Shown one piece after another: positions 8,246 through 15,848 of a stretch of DNA of 62,687 bases (its first letter is position 1; every line of letters starts with the position of its first letter). The stretch is from assembly GCA_050633445.1 (NCBI GenBank), contig JBOEGN010000021.1, forward strand, positions 1 through 62,687, given 5' to 3'. The translations under genes were made by a program, and so were the position numbers. The notes beneath the pieces were generated by a model, which was not told the DNA's origin, ran no database searches, and saw only the letters and a program-made list of their open reading frames with translations. The stretch comes from Thalassobius sp050633445 (GTDB lineage: Bacteria > Pseudomonadota > Alphaproteobacteria > Rhodobacterales > Rhodobacteraceae).

Positions 8246-9268
8246 GTGCACCTGTTCGCCTTCGCCACGCTTTTGCCCGCAGTCTGCCTGTGCCTTGGCG
8301 CTGTCCTCGGAGGCCTGTGGGTCTGGGCGGGGTTGCTGCTGATCACCGTCGGCTGCTACGCCGTTGACCGCCTATCACATGGCGACGCCGTACGCCGCAA
8401 AGACGGCGCGGAATTCCCGGCTGGCGATGCGCTGTCTTCGGTCTTGGCCGTTTTGCATCTGCCGATGTTGTTGCTGGCAGGCTGGGCGATCGCGTCGGAG
8501 TCCATACTGTCCGGCCCCGAGCGTGTGGCCCTGCTAATTGGGTTTGGCCTGTTCTTTGGCCAGGTCGGCCACCCGAATGCGCACGAGCTGATCCACCGAC
8601 CGAACAAATGGCTGCGTGCCCTTGGGGCCATGACCTATGCGACGCTTCTGATTGGGCATCATGTCTCGGCGCATCGGCTGGTACATCACGTGCATGTAGG
8701 AACAGATCGCGACCCAAACTCGGCCTGGAAAGGAGAAGGGTTCTGGCGATTTTTGCTGCGCGCGTGGCCCGGATCGTTTGTGGCTGGACTAAGGGCAGAA
8801 CGCGCCTTGCGCAAAAGGTCCGCACGCGGACCCAGAAAGATCAATCCATATTTAATCTATCTAATTTGGTATGTTACAACGCTTTCCTTAAGTTACGCAT
8901 TAGCTGGGTCGGTCGGCATCCTTGTCACTTTGATGATCGCGTCCTACGCCCAAATTCAGATTTTCTTGGCCGACTATATTCAACATTACGGCCTGCGTCG
9001 GAAACTGGATGCACAGGGCAAACCCGAGCCCGTCGGCCCTCAACATTCATGGAACAGTCCGCACCTGGGATCGAGCACGATGATGCTGAATGCGCCTCGG
9101 CATTCCGACCACCACCTGCACCCCTCGCGTCATTATCCAGCCCTGCAATTGGAAAACGACATGCCCAAATTGCCGTATTCTCTGCCGGTTATGGCGTTGA
9201 TTGCGCTGGTGCCACCGTTGTGGCGCAGTCTGATGAAGCCGCGCATTGAGGCGGTGGAAGGGGGCTGA
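8246..9268 (+). CDS. AlkB-like membrane non-haem diiron oxygenase
   Basis: Integral membrane protein of 340 residues related to alkane 1-monooxygenase and membrane fatty acid desaturases. Histidine clusters: HELIHR (about 112-117), then HRLVHHVHVGTDRDP, then NAPRHSDHHLHPSRHY, plus DYIQHYGLRR in place of AlkB NYxEHYG. Hydrophobic segments flank them. In the second cluster the AlkB glutamate of EHxxGHH is absent, so the substrate may differ from n-alkanes. The start codon is GTG, after GGAGCCACGC. No rubredoxin or reductase gene lies beside it. It could act on fatty acids or hydrocarbons. Confidence 0.82.
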   Translation: MHLFAFATLLPAVCLCLGAVLGGLWVWAGLLLITVGCYAVDRLSHGDAVRRKDGAEFPAGDALSSVLAVLHLPMLLLAGWAIASESILSGPERVALLIGFGLFFGQVGHPNAHELIHRPNKWLRALGAMTYATLLIGHHVSAHRLVHHVHVGTDRDPNSAWKGEGFWRFLLRAWPGSFVAGLRAERALRKRSARGPRKINPYLIYLIWYVTTLSLSYALAGSVGILVTLMIASYAQIQIFLADYIQHYGLRRKLDAQGKPEPVGPQHSWNSPHLGSSTMMLNAPRHSDHHLHPSRHYPALQLENDMPKLPYSLPVMALIALVPPLWRSLMKPRIEAVEGG

Positions 9269-9307
9269 CGGCCCCCTCGCAAGATGATCCAAGGATCGTC
9301 TTGCTTC

Positions 9308-9337
9308 ACCCCCGTGGATATTTTGAAAAAGAAGAAC
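9308..9337 (-). repeat. Short copy of dispersed intergenic repeat
   Basis: On the minus strand TTCTTCTTTTTCAAAATATC is followed by CACGGGGG, the head of the dispersed repeat. It abuts the xseA stop codon and lies between the convergent ends of the AlkB-like gene and xseA. Confidence 0.5.
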
Positions 9338-10891
9338 TCAGAACAGGGTGCCCTGTTCCGGCGGTTTGGGTTGCTTGGCGGGTTTGGGCGCGGGTTTACT
9401 GGAACCGGCGAGCGTGAGCTTACCGTCTGCGAATTCGATCTCCAACGCGTCCGCCTTTTTCGCCGATTTGGAGGATGTGACCACGTTGCCATCGCCGCGC
9501 ACCACGGCATACCCGCGTTGCAGCGTCGCCTTATACCCCAATGTTTCGCGCAGGCGATCCAAACGGTCGATGTCGGCGCGCCAGGAGGTGGCCTGACGGG
9601 TCGCAGCGCTTGCCAGGCGTTCGGACAGGCGGGTGAAGTCCTGCCGTTTGCGTTTACAGTCGGCTTGCAACGGTGCGGGGTTCAACCGGTCTGCGCGGTG
9701 TTGCAAGGCTTGAGATTTCGCCTCGATAGTACGGGAAAGGCCGCTGGTCAGGCGCGGCGAAAGCTCGCTCAGGCGGCGCTTTTCGGTTTCGATTTGACGG
9801 CGCAGGGCCGCAGCGCGCAGCCCGCCTGCGGCTTCTGACAGTTTGACGCGTCGCAGCTGCACTGAGCGGGTCAGGCCTTGGGGCAGGCGATCCCCCCACA
9901 GGTCCAATTTTTGGCGGGGACCATCCAGTAGCGTTTCGGCACGGGGCAACGCGCGGCCCAGATCGCGCAGGCGTTGCCCGCGTTGCGTGATCCCTTGCGT
10001 CAGGGCACGGCTGAGGCGGGCATTTTGCTGATCCAGCCAGCCCAGTAGTTCCAGCCGGACGGGCACGGCCAGCTCAGCCGCAGCCGTCGGCGTGGGCGCG
10101 CGTTTATCGGACACATAGTCGATCAGCGTCGTATCGGTTTCGTGCCCCACCGCGGAAATCAGCGGGATGTCCGAGGACGCGGCGGCGCGCGCGACGTCCT
10201 CTTCGTTGAAACCCCACAGATCCTCGATCGAGCCGCCACCACGGGCAACGATCAATAGATCAGGCCGAGGCAGCGCGCCACCAGGGGTCAGGGCATTAAA
10301 ACCCCGGATCGCATTGGCCACTTCGGGCGCGCATTTCTGGCCCTGCACGGCGACCGGCCAGATCAGCACCTTGCGGGGGAACCGGTCGCGCAGACGGTGC
10401 AGAATATCGCGGATCACAGCGCCTGAGGGCGAGGTCACAACGCCGATCACCTCGGGCAGATAGGGCAGCGGGCGCTTGCGTTCGGGGGCAAACAACCCTT
10501 CGGCGGCCAGCGCGGCCTTGCGTTTCTCCAGCATGGCCATCAGCGCGCCCATGCCGGCGGGTTTGATGTCCTCGATCACCATCTGATACTTGGATTGGCC
10601 GGGAAAGGTGGTCAGACGGCCGGTGGCGATAACCTCCATCCCCTCTTCGGGGCGGGTGGTCAGCCTGGAGGCGACTCCCTTCCAGATCACACCGGCCAGA
10701 ACGGCGCGGTCGTCCTTCAGATCCATATACACATGGCCTGAGCGCGGCAGCGACACGCGCCCCACCTCGCCCCGGATGCGGACATGGGAAAACTCACCCT
10801 CGATCATGCGTTTCAACACGCCCGAGATCTCGGACACGCTGAATTCCGGGGCGTTTTGGCCTTCGGGGGCCTGATCAAAAAGTTCCGACAT
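9338..10891 (-). CDS. xseA: Exodeoxyribonuclease VII large subunit
   Basis: Large, catalytic subunit of exonuclease VII, which degrades single-stranded DNA to oligonucleotides in repair. The 517 residues include an N-terminal OB-fold (about 10-110, with GHVYMDLKDDRAVLAGVIWKG), the catalytic domain with RGGGSIEDLWGFNEE and GHETDTTLIDYVSDKRAPTPTAAAE, and a long charged helical region (about 300-450) expected to bind XseB. The C-terminus is Lys/Pro-rich. The chosen ATG starts MSELFDQAPEG; the frame is open upstream but there the divergent purD begins, 73 bp away. No xseB is in the window. Confidence 0.96.
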   Translation of the reverse strand: MSELFDQAPEGQNAPEFSVSEISGVLKRMIEGEFSHVRIRGEVGRVSLPRSGHVYMDLKDDRAVLAGVIWKGVASRLTTRPEEGMEVIATGRLTTFPGQSKYQMVIEDIKPAGMGALMAMLEKRKAALAAEGLFAPERKRPLPYLPEVIGVVTSPSGAVIRDILHRLRDRFPRKVLIWPVAVQGQKCAPEVANAIRGFNALTPGGALPRPDLLIVARGGGSIEDLWGFNEEDVARAAASSDIPLISAVGHETDTTLIDYVSDKRAPTPTAAAELAVPVRLELLGWLDQQNARLSRALTQGITQRGQRLRDLGRALPRAETLLDGPRQKLDLWGDRLPQGLTRSVQLRRVKLSEAAGGLRAAALRRQIETEKRRLSELSPRLTSGLSRTIEAKSQALQHRADRLNPAPLQADCKRKRQDFTRLSERLASAATRQATSWRADIDRLDRLRETLGYKATLQRGYAVVRGDGNVVTSSKSAKKADALEIEFADGKLTLAGSSKPAPKPAKQPKPPEQGTLF

Positions 10892-10964
10892 GTGGGGCCT
10901 GACTTGTATCCGTGCGCCAGCCACCTTAGAACGCCTCAAACGAGAGGCCAAGCGGAGACATGGC

Positions 10965-12306
10965 ATGAATATCCTGATCCTGGGCGGCGGCGGACGCGAA
11001 CACGCATTGGCATGGGCCGTCATGCAGAACCCCAAATGTGACAAGCTGATCGTGGCGCCGGGCAATGCCGGGATCGCTGCCATCGCTGATTGCGCCAGCC
11101 TGGACATTGAAAACGGTGTCGCCGTCGTAAATTTCGCCGAGGAAAACGCGATTGATTTCGTGATCGTCGGCCCCGAGGCCCCCTTGGCCGCTGGCGTCGC
11201 GGATGATCTGCGCAATGCGGGTTTCAGCGTCTTTGGCCCCTCGAAAGAGGCCGCGCGACTGGAGGCCTCGAAATCCTTCACCAAAGAGGTTTGCGACGCC
11301 GCCAACGCGCCCACCGCAGGCTATGCGCATTTCACCGATGCTGACGCCGCCAAGGCCTATATCCGCGAACAGGGCGCGCCCATCGTGGTCAAGGCCGACG
11401 GCCTGGCCGCTGGCAAAGGCGTGATCGTCGCGATGGATCTGGACACCGCCCTGGCCGCGATTGACGACATGTTTGGCGGTGAATTCGGGGCCGCTGGCGC
11501 CGAGGTCGTGATCGAGGAATTCATGGATGGCGAAGAGGCCAGCTATTTCATCCTCGTCGATGGCGAAGAGTGCCTGCCCATCGGCACAGCGCAGGACCAT
11601 AAACGCGTCGGCGAAGGCGACACCGGCCTGAACACCGGCGGCATGGGCGCCTATTCCCCGGCCCCCGTCTTGTCCGACGAAATCGCCGCCAAGGCGATGG
11701 CCGAAATCATCCGCCCCACGATGAAGGTCATGGCCGATCGCGGCACCCCCTATCAGGGCGTGCTGTATGCGGGTTTCATGATCAAGGACGGGCAACCGCG
11801 CTTGGTCGAATATAACTGCCGCTTTGGCGATCCTGAATGTCAGGTGCTGATGCTGCGTCTGGGGGCTCAGACGCTGGACTTGCTGCAAGCCTGCGCCGAG
11901 GGGCGTCTGGCCGACACCACCGTGAACTGGGCTGATGATCACGCGATGACCGTCGTGATGGCCGCGAATGGCTATCCGGGGACCTATGAAAAAGGCAGCG
12001 CAATCAACGGATTGAGCGCCCTTCCTGAAACCGCCTTCGAGATGTGCTTTCACGCGGGCACCGCGGCAAAGGACGGTCAGATCATCGCCACTGGTGGGCG
12101 GGTTCTGAACGTCACCGCCCGCGGCGATAGCCTGCGCGAGGCCGCAGATCGCGCCTATGCCATGGTTGATNNNNNNNNNNNNNNNNNNNNNNNNNNNNNN
12201 NNNNNNNNNNNNNNNNNNNNNNNNNNNNNNNNNNNNNNNNNNNNNNNNNNNNNNNNNNNNNNNNNNNNGGCTTCTGCCGCCGCGATATCGGCTGGCGCGC
12301 GCTGTA
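10965..12306 (+). CDS. purD: Phosphoribosylamine-glycine ligase
   Basis: GARS, the second step of purine synthesis, joins phosphoribosylamine and glycine using ATP. The ATG starts MNILILGGGGREHALAW. An N-terminal domain is followed by an ATP-grasp fold with VVKADGLAAGKGV (about 145-157), NTGGMGAYSP and YNCRFGDPECQ. A 98-base N run interrupts the gene after codon 402 (AYAMVD). After it the expected GFCRRDIGWRAL and TAA are present, but in a different frame relative to the N count, so the gene is probably intact and the gap length wrong. Divergent from xseA. Confidence 0.95.
12171..12268. other. Assembly gap (98 N) within purD
   Basis: All bases are N. Counting through the run puts the C-terminal purD codons out of frame, and PurD proteins normally have only about six residues between these two landmarks, so the real gap is probably around 18 bases. 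Confidence 0.8.
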
Positions 12307-12316
12307 AATCTGGATG

Positions 12317-12342
12317 TGCTGGCTTCTTGGCAGAGGCCAGCA
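12317..12342. terminator. Hairpin between convergent purD and PEP mutase-like gene
   Basis: TGCTGGC (12317-12323) is perfectly complementary to GCCAGCA (12336-12342) with a 12-base loop. There is no good T run, so it is a weak bidirectional terminator candidate or an mRNA 3'-end stabiliser. Confidence 0.4.
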
Positions 12343-12358
12343 GCCAATTAAGACCGCG

Positions 12359-13201
12359 TTACGTGCGATCCTTTTGCGTGCGCGGCGACATCAAAGCAGA
12401 GATCTCGGCGTCAGGAATGGCGCGGGTCGCATAGTCAAAACTGCCATGCTGCCTGACCTCTTCTGCCGCTCGCATCAACGCCCCGAACGCCGCCCGTGCA
12501 AAGGATCCGCCGACGCTGATCCTGCTGACCCCGGCATCCGCCAATTCGGCCACGGTATAGTTCACGCCCTTCAGCCCCATCACGACATTGACCGGCTTGT
12601 CGACCTCTTGGCACAGGGTCCTGATCGCCTTGATCCCCGGCAGTCCCGGCGCAAACAGAACGTCTGCACCGGCCTGCGAAAACGCCTGTAATCGCTTGAT
12701 CGTATCGGCAAGATCGTCTTGTCCCCACAAATGGTTCTCGGCCCGCGCAGTCAGCAGAAATGGCAGGTCCTTGGCGGCCTCGGCTGCGGCCTGAACCCGT
12801 TCGACCGCCTGCGAAAACCCATAGATTGGCCTGTCGGGATCGCCCGTCGCATCCTCGATCGAGCCGCCCACAATGCCTGCCTGACTGGCCATACGGATGG
12901 TCGTTGCGCAAACGTCTGGCGCCGCCCCAAACCCATCTTCTAGATCAGCGGACACGGGCAGATCGACGGCCTTGGCAATCTCGGCGGCATTGCCAAGGAT
13001 TTCGTCGCGCCCGAGCGCAGCAAAGGAATCGCGTTTCCCCTTGGAAAAGGCATAGCCCGCGCTGGTGGTGGCAAGCGCCTCGAACCCGAGACTGGCAAGC
13101 AACCGCGCCGATCCCGCATCCCAGGCATTCGGAATCACAAAGGCACCCGGGCCATGATGCAGGTCCCTGAGCCGCGTGAATTTGGTGGTCTGATCTAACA
13201 T
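12359..13201 (-). CDS. Isocitrate lyase/PEP mutase family enzyme
   Basis: TIM-barrel enzyme of 280 residues in the PEP mutase/isocitrate lyase superfamily. FVIPNAWDAGSARLLASLGF (about 18-37), TTSAGYAFSKG, PVSADLEDGFG and GSIEDATG hold the residues that bind the substrate carboxylates and magnesium. The KKCGH loop of true isocitrate lyase is absent, so lyase, hydrolase or oxaloacetate decarboxylase-like activity on a small 2-oxo or carboxy acid is likelier. The ATG chosen starts MLDQTTKF; an upstream in-frame ATG is less likely. It is divergent from the PAS-LuxR regulator 150 bp away, which may control it. Confidence 0.82.
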   Translation of the reverse strand: MLDQTTKFTRLRDLHHGPGAFVIPNAWDAGSARLLASLGFEALATTSAGYAFSKGKRDSFAALGRDEILGNAAEIAKAVDLPVSADLEDGFGAAPDVCATTIRMASQAGIVGGSIEDATGDPDRPIYGFSQAVERVQAAAEAAKDLPFLLTARAENHLWGQDDLADTIKRLQAFSQAGADVLFAPGLPGIKAIRTLCQEVDKPVNVVMGLKGVNYTVAELADAGVSRISVGGSFARAAFGALMRAAEEVRQHGSFDYATRAIPDAEISALMSPRTQKDRT

Positions 13202-13351
13202 CCGTCTCTCCGCATGGTGCTGCGGATCAGCATAGGCAGGCAAGAACAATTTGTGAACATTCTTCTCTGACTAATGTGGAACTGCCTATTTGCGCATCGC
13301 CCCGGCTAAGCCTATCATGGCGCAAAATAACCCAAAGGACCGGCGCACACC

Positions 13352-13951
13352 ATGACCGAACTCGTTGATCAGGCCTATGCCACCGGCGATTTCATGGAGC
13401 TGATGTTCACCCATGCCCCGATCGGGCTGGTGGCGACAGAAAACCGTGTGATCCGCGACTGCAACCCGACCTTTGCGGCCATGTTCGGCTATGAACGGAG
13501 CGAGCTGCGGGACCACCTGTTCAACATCCTTTACCCCTCGGAAGAGGAGTTCGCCAATATCCGCAATCGCGGTGTGAAGGACCTGCAAGAAAACACGGGC
13601 TATTGGGATGAACGCGTGATGGCGCGCAAAGACGGGCAGATGTTCTGGGTTCGGGTGCGCGGCCACAGTTTTACCCCCGATGATCCGCTACAACGCGCCG
13701 TCTGGAGCTTTGCGGACCTGTCGAAATCCCGCCCCTATCAGCCGCTGACCCGGCGCGAACGCGAGGTGTTTTCTTTGATGGGCGAAGGCAAGACCAGCAA
13801 GGAAATCGCGCTGATTCTGGGCATGTCCTATCGCACGGTCGAGGTGCATCGCGGCCGGTTGCTCAAGAAATTCCGCGCCACCAATACAGCCAGCCTGTTC
13901 CAGTCATTGGGGACGCTGGCCGGACCGCATGTGGTGAACTCAGGGAATTAG
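13352..13951 (+). CDS. PAS domain LuxR-type transcriptional regulator
   Basis: DNA-binding regulator of 199 residues. A PAS sensor domain occupies about 15-125 (HAPIGLVATENRVIRDCNPTF through the PAC-like GYWDERVMARKDGQMFWVRVRG), and a LuxR/NarL helix-turn-helix occupies about 132-190 (LTRREREVFSLMGEGKTSKE then ALILGMSYRTVEVHRGRLL). There is no receiver domain, so control is by ligand or redox sensing rather than phosphorylation. The PAS ligand is unknown. It lies divergent from the PEP mutase-like gene, a typical regulator-target arrangement. Confidence 0.88.
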   Translation: MTELVDQAYATGDFMELMFTHAPIGLVATENRVIRDCNPTFAAMFGYERSELRDHLFNILYPSEEEFANIRNRGVKDLQENTGYWDERVMARKDGQMFWVRVRGHSFTPDDPLQRAVWSFADLSKSRPYQPLTRREREVFSLMGEGKTSKEIALILGMSYRTVEVHRGRLLKKFRATNTASLFQSLGTLAGPHVVNSGN

Positions 13952-13984
13952 GCTGAACGGGTTGAGGGCAGTCCTGACAGAATC

Positions 13985-14692
13985 CTAGCGGCAATCCAGC
14001 GCCGCGCTCAGACTAGCAGGCCCGCGATAGGCCCCGATATCCCGAGTGCTGATCTGATCGCCCGACAGCCGAGAAGCCATCAGCCGCGACCAATCCCGGT
14101 TCACTGTGATCATCTGGGGCCCGTCGCCACACTCCCGCAAACCGCTGAAAATTTCGGCGTCACCAATGCGGTGATTGGTCAGCCCATCACGCTCGGCCAC
14201 CAACACCAGCTGCCCCTGATCAAAGCGCCACACCCGCAGCAATCGCGCCAGATGCGGCCGGTCGATATAGGCGATCTCGACCTTGCCATCGCCATCCAGA
14301 TCCGCCGCGCCGATGGGGGCCAGCCAGCGATTGCGTCGGCCAATATTCGGGGTCGCGGCGATCACGCCGGTTTCATCCCAAACGGTCAGACGCGCACCGA
14401 CGGTATTCGTAGTCTCGACCGCGATCACCTCGGCGTCGCCATCGCCATCCACATCCACCAAACGCGGTGCAATATCCTCGAAAATCTTGGCTTCGGGCAA
14501 AGTGACTGTCAGCGCCCGCCCATCAGACAAGCGCATTCGCATCCCACCCCATTCGGGCGTATCGCCCAGAATGTCGTGGTGATAACGATCCACCGGCTGA
14601 ATGAACTCGGCCCCCACAATGTCGGCCTGCGCACCCCCCGTGAACAGGGCCAAAAGCCCCGCCATTCTCAGCAGATGCAGGCCGCGCATCAT
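13985..14692 (-). CDS. Exported FG-GAP/VCBS-like repeat protein
   Basis: A 235-residue protein with signal peptide (MMRGLHLLRMAGLLALFTGG, cleavage near AQA). The mature part has calcium-binding FG-GAP-type repeats: LVDVDGDGDAEVIAVET and AADLDGDGKVEIAYIDRP, spaced about 55 residues, as in beta-propeller repeats. No enzymatic motif is visible, so a binding or scaffold role outside the inner membrane is likely. Its ATG overlaps the ferredoxin stop by one base (TGATG), so translation of the two is probably coupled, although their functional link is not known. Confidence 0.72.
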   Translation of the reverse strand: MMRGLHLLRMAGLLALFTGGAQADIVGAEFIQPVDRYHHDILGDTPEWGGMRMRLSDGRALTVTLPEAKIFEDIAPRLVDVDGDGDAEVIAVETTNTVGARLTVWDETGVIAATPNIGRRNRWLAPIGAADLDGDGKVEIAYIDRPHLARLLRVWRFDQGQLVLVAERDGLTNHRIGDAEIFSGLRECGDGPQMITVNRDWSRLMASRLSGDQISTRDIGAYRGPASLSAALDCR

Positions 14693-15015
14693 CAGATCTG
14701 CTTCTCAGGCATGTGAACGATCAGGCCGTTCAAATCATCCGAGACCTTGACCTGGCAGGTCAGGCGCGAACGCGCAGGATCGGGCTCAAACGCGAAATCC
14801 AACATGTCCTCTTCCATGTCGTCCTTGGCGGGCAGTTTTTCCACCCAGGCGGCATCCACATAGACGTGGCAGGTCGAACAGGCGCACGCACCACCGCAGT
14901 CGGCCTCGATACCAGGAATGTTGTTGTCACGCGCGCCTTCCATGACGCTCAGACCGTTTGCTACGTCCACGACGTGTTCGGTGCCATTGTGCTCGATATA
15001 TGTGATTTTCGCCAT
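14692..15015 (-). CDS. [2Fe-2S] ferredoxin (adrenodoxin/FdVI type)
   Basis: Small electron carrier of 107 residues. Cluster ligands follow the adrenodoxin pattern C-x5-C-x2-C with Cys40, Cys46 and Cys49, and Cys87 in SRLTCQVK. An additional Cys44 lies within the loop. The sequence resembles Rhodobacter FdVI and the Isc-type ferredoxins. Likely partners are a cytochrome P450 or iron-sulfur cluster assembly, but neither is encoded nearby. The ATG follows GGGAGGCCGCCAG, and an FG-GAP protein gene follows directly. Confidence 0.93.
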   Translation of the reverse strand: MAKITYIEHNGTEHVVDVANGLSVMEGARDNNIPGIEADCGGACACSTCHVYVDAAWVEKLPAKDDMEEDMLDFAFEPDPARSRLTCQVKVSDDLNGLIVHMPEKQI

Positions 15016-15193
15016 CTGGCGGCCTCCCGAAGGTTTCAGTTGTCACTGTCAGGCAACTACCTAGCCAAGCTGCCCCCCTTTCACCAGCCCTTTTGCATCA
15101 CCGTTCGGTTCTTCGGCTAAAACCTGTGCACTTTCCCCACACTGGAAAAGCCGTTAGACTACACAAAACACGCCGCAAGAGGCACCAGAGCAG

Positions 15194-15727
15194 ATGACCC
15201 GTTTCCCAGTCCCGGCCTTTTCCGTGCTGGCCATGGTGACCATGGCCGCCTGCAATGCGGCCCTTCCGCTGCCCGACATGTCGCCCGAACCCCAGGTGAC
15301 CCGCACCATCGAGCAAGCCCCCCCCGGCGCCGCCCCCGGTACCTGCTGGGGCAAACATACCACCCCGGCGGTGATCGAAACGGTGACGCAACAAATCATG
15401 CTGCAACCCGCCCAGGTCACAACCGACGGCCACGTCATTCAGCCCGCCATCTACAAGACCGAAACCCAGCAACGCATCATCCGCGAGCGCAAGGAAACTT
15501 GGTTTCAAACCCCCTGCCCTGACCTCCAATCACCCGACTTCATCGCCTCGGTCCAACGCGCCCTAAGCGCGCGCGGCCTGTACAAGGGCCCGGTCACCGG
15601 CCAGATGGATGGTCCCACCCGCGCTGCAATCCGCAAATACCAAAAACCACAAGGCCTGGATTCCGGCATCCTCTCTACCGCTGCGGCACGAAAACTGGGG
15701 CTAATCGCCATCGAACGCCCCGATTAG
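15194..15727 (+). CDS. Lipoprotein with peptidoglycan-binding domain
   Basis: Putative outer-membrane lipoprotein of 177 residues. The signal peptide ends in a lipobox, VTMAAC, making Cys20 the lipidated residue. A C-terminal PG_binding_1 helical domain covers about 115-170 (DFIASVQRALSARGLYKGPV then TGQMDGPTRAAIRKYQ and GLDSGILSTAAARKLG). The middle region has two similar PAxxxTxTQQ segments (about 58-65 and 81-88), suggesting a short internal duplication. It may tether the outer membrane to peptidoglycan or be part of a cell-wall enzyme complex. It is convergent with degP and separated from it by a repeat and a terminator. Confidence 0.82.
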   Translation: MTRFPVPAFSVLAMVTMAACNAALPLPDMSPEPQVTRTIEQAPPGAAPGTCWGKHTTPAVIETVTQQIMLQPAQVTTDGHVIQPAIYKTETQQRIIRERKETWFQTPCPDLQSPDFIASVQRALSARGLYKGPVTGQMDGPTRAAIRKYQKPQGLDSGILSTAAARKLGLIAIERPD

Positions 15728-15789
15728 CTTCTTCTTTTCTTAAATATCCCGGGGTGAATGCGCCAAAGGCGCAGAGGGGCAGCGCCCCT
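15728..15789 (+). repeat. Full-length copy of dispersed intergenic repeat
   Basis: CTTCTTCTTTTC, AAATATCCCGGGGTGAA, then two perfect hairpins TGCGCC-AAA-GGCGCA and AGGGGC-AGC-GCCCCT. It is nearly identical to the copy at 24002-24064, differing at only two bases over about 60. It lies immediately after the lipoprotein stop, in the convergent gap before degP. Confidence 0.85.
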
Positions 15790-15796
15790 CCCCAAA

Positions 15797-15823
15797 CCAA
15801 AAAGACCGCCCCGAATGGGGCGG
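15797..15823 (-). terminator. Intrinsic terminator of degP
   Basis: On the minus strand CCGCCCC-ATTC-GGGGCGG forms a perfect seven-pair stem followed by TCTTTTTGG. On the plus strand the same stem is followed by CCCGTTTTCTC, so it may act in both directions. Confidence 0.85.
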
Positions 15824-15848
15824 CCCGTTTTCTCAAAACCTTTTTCCG

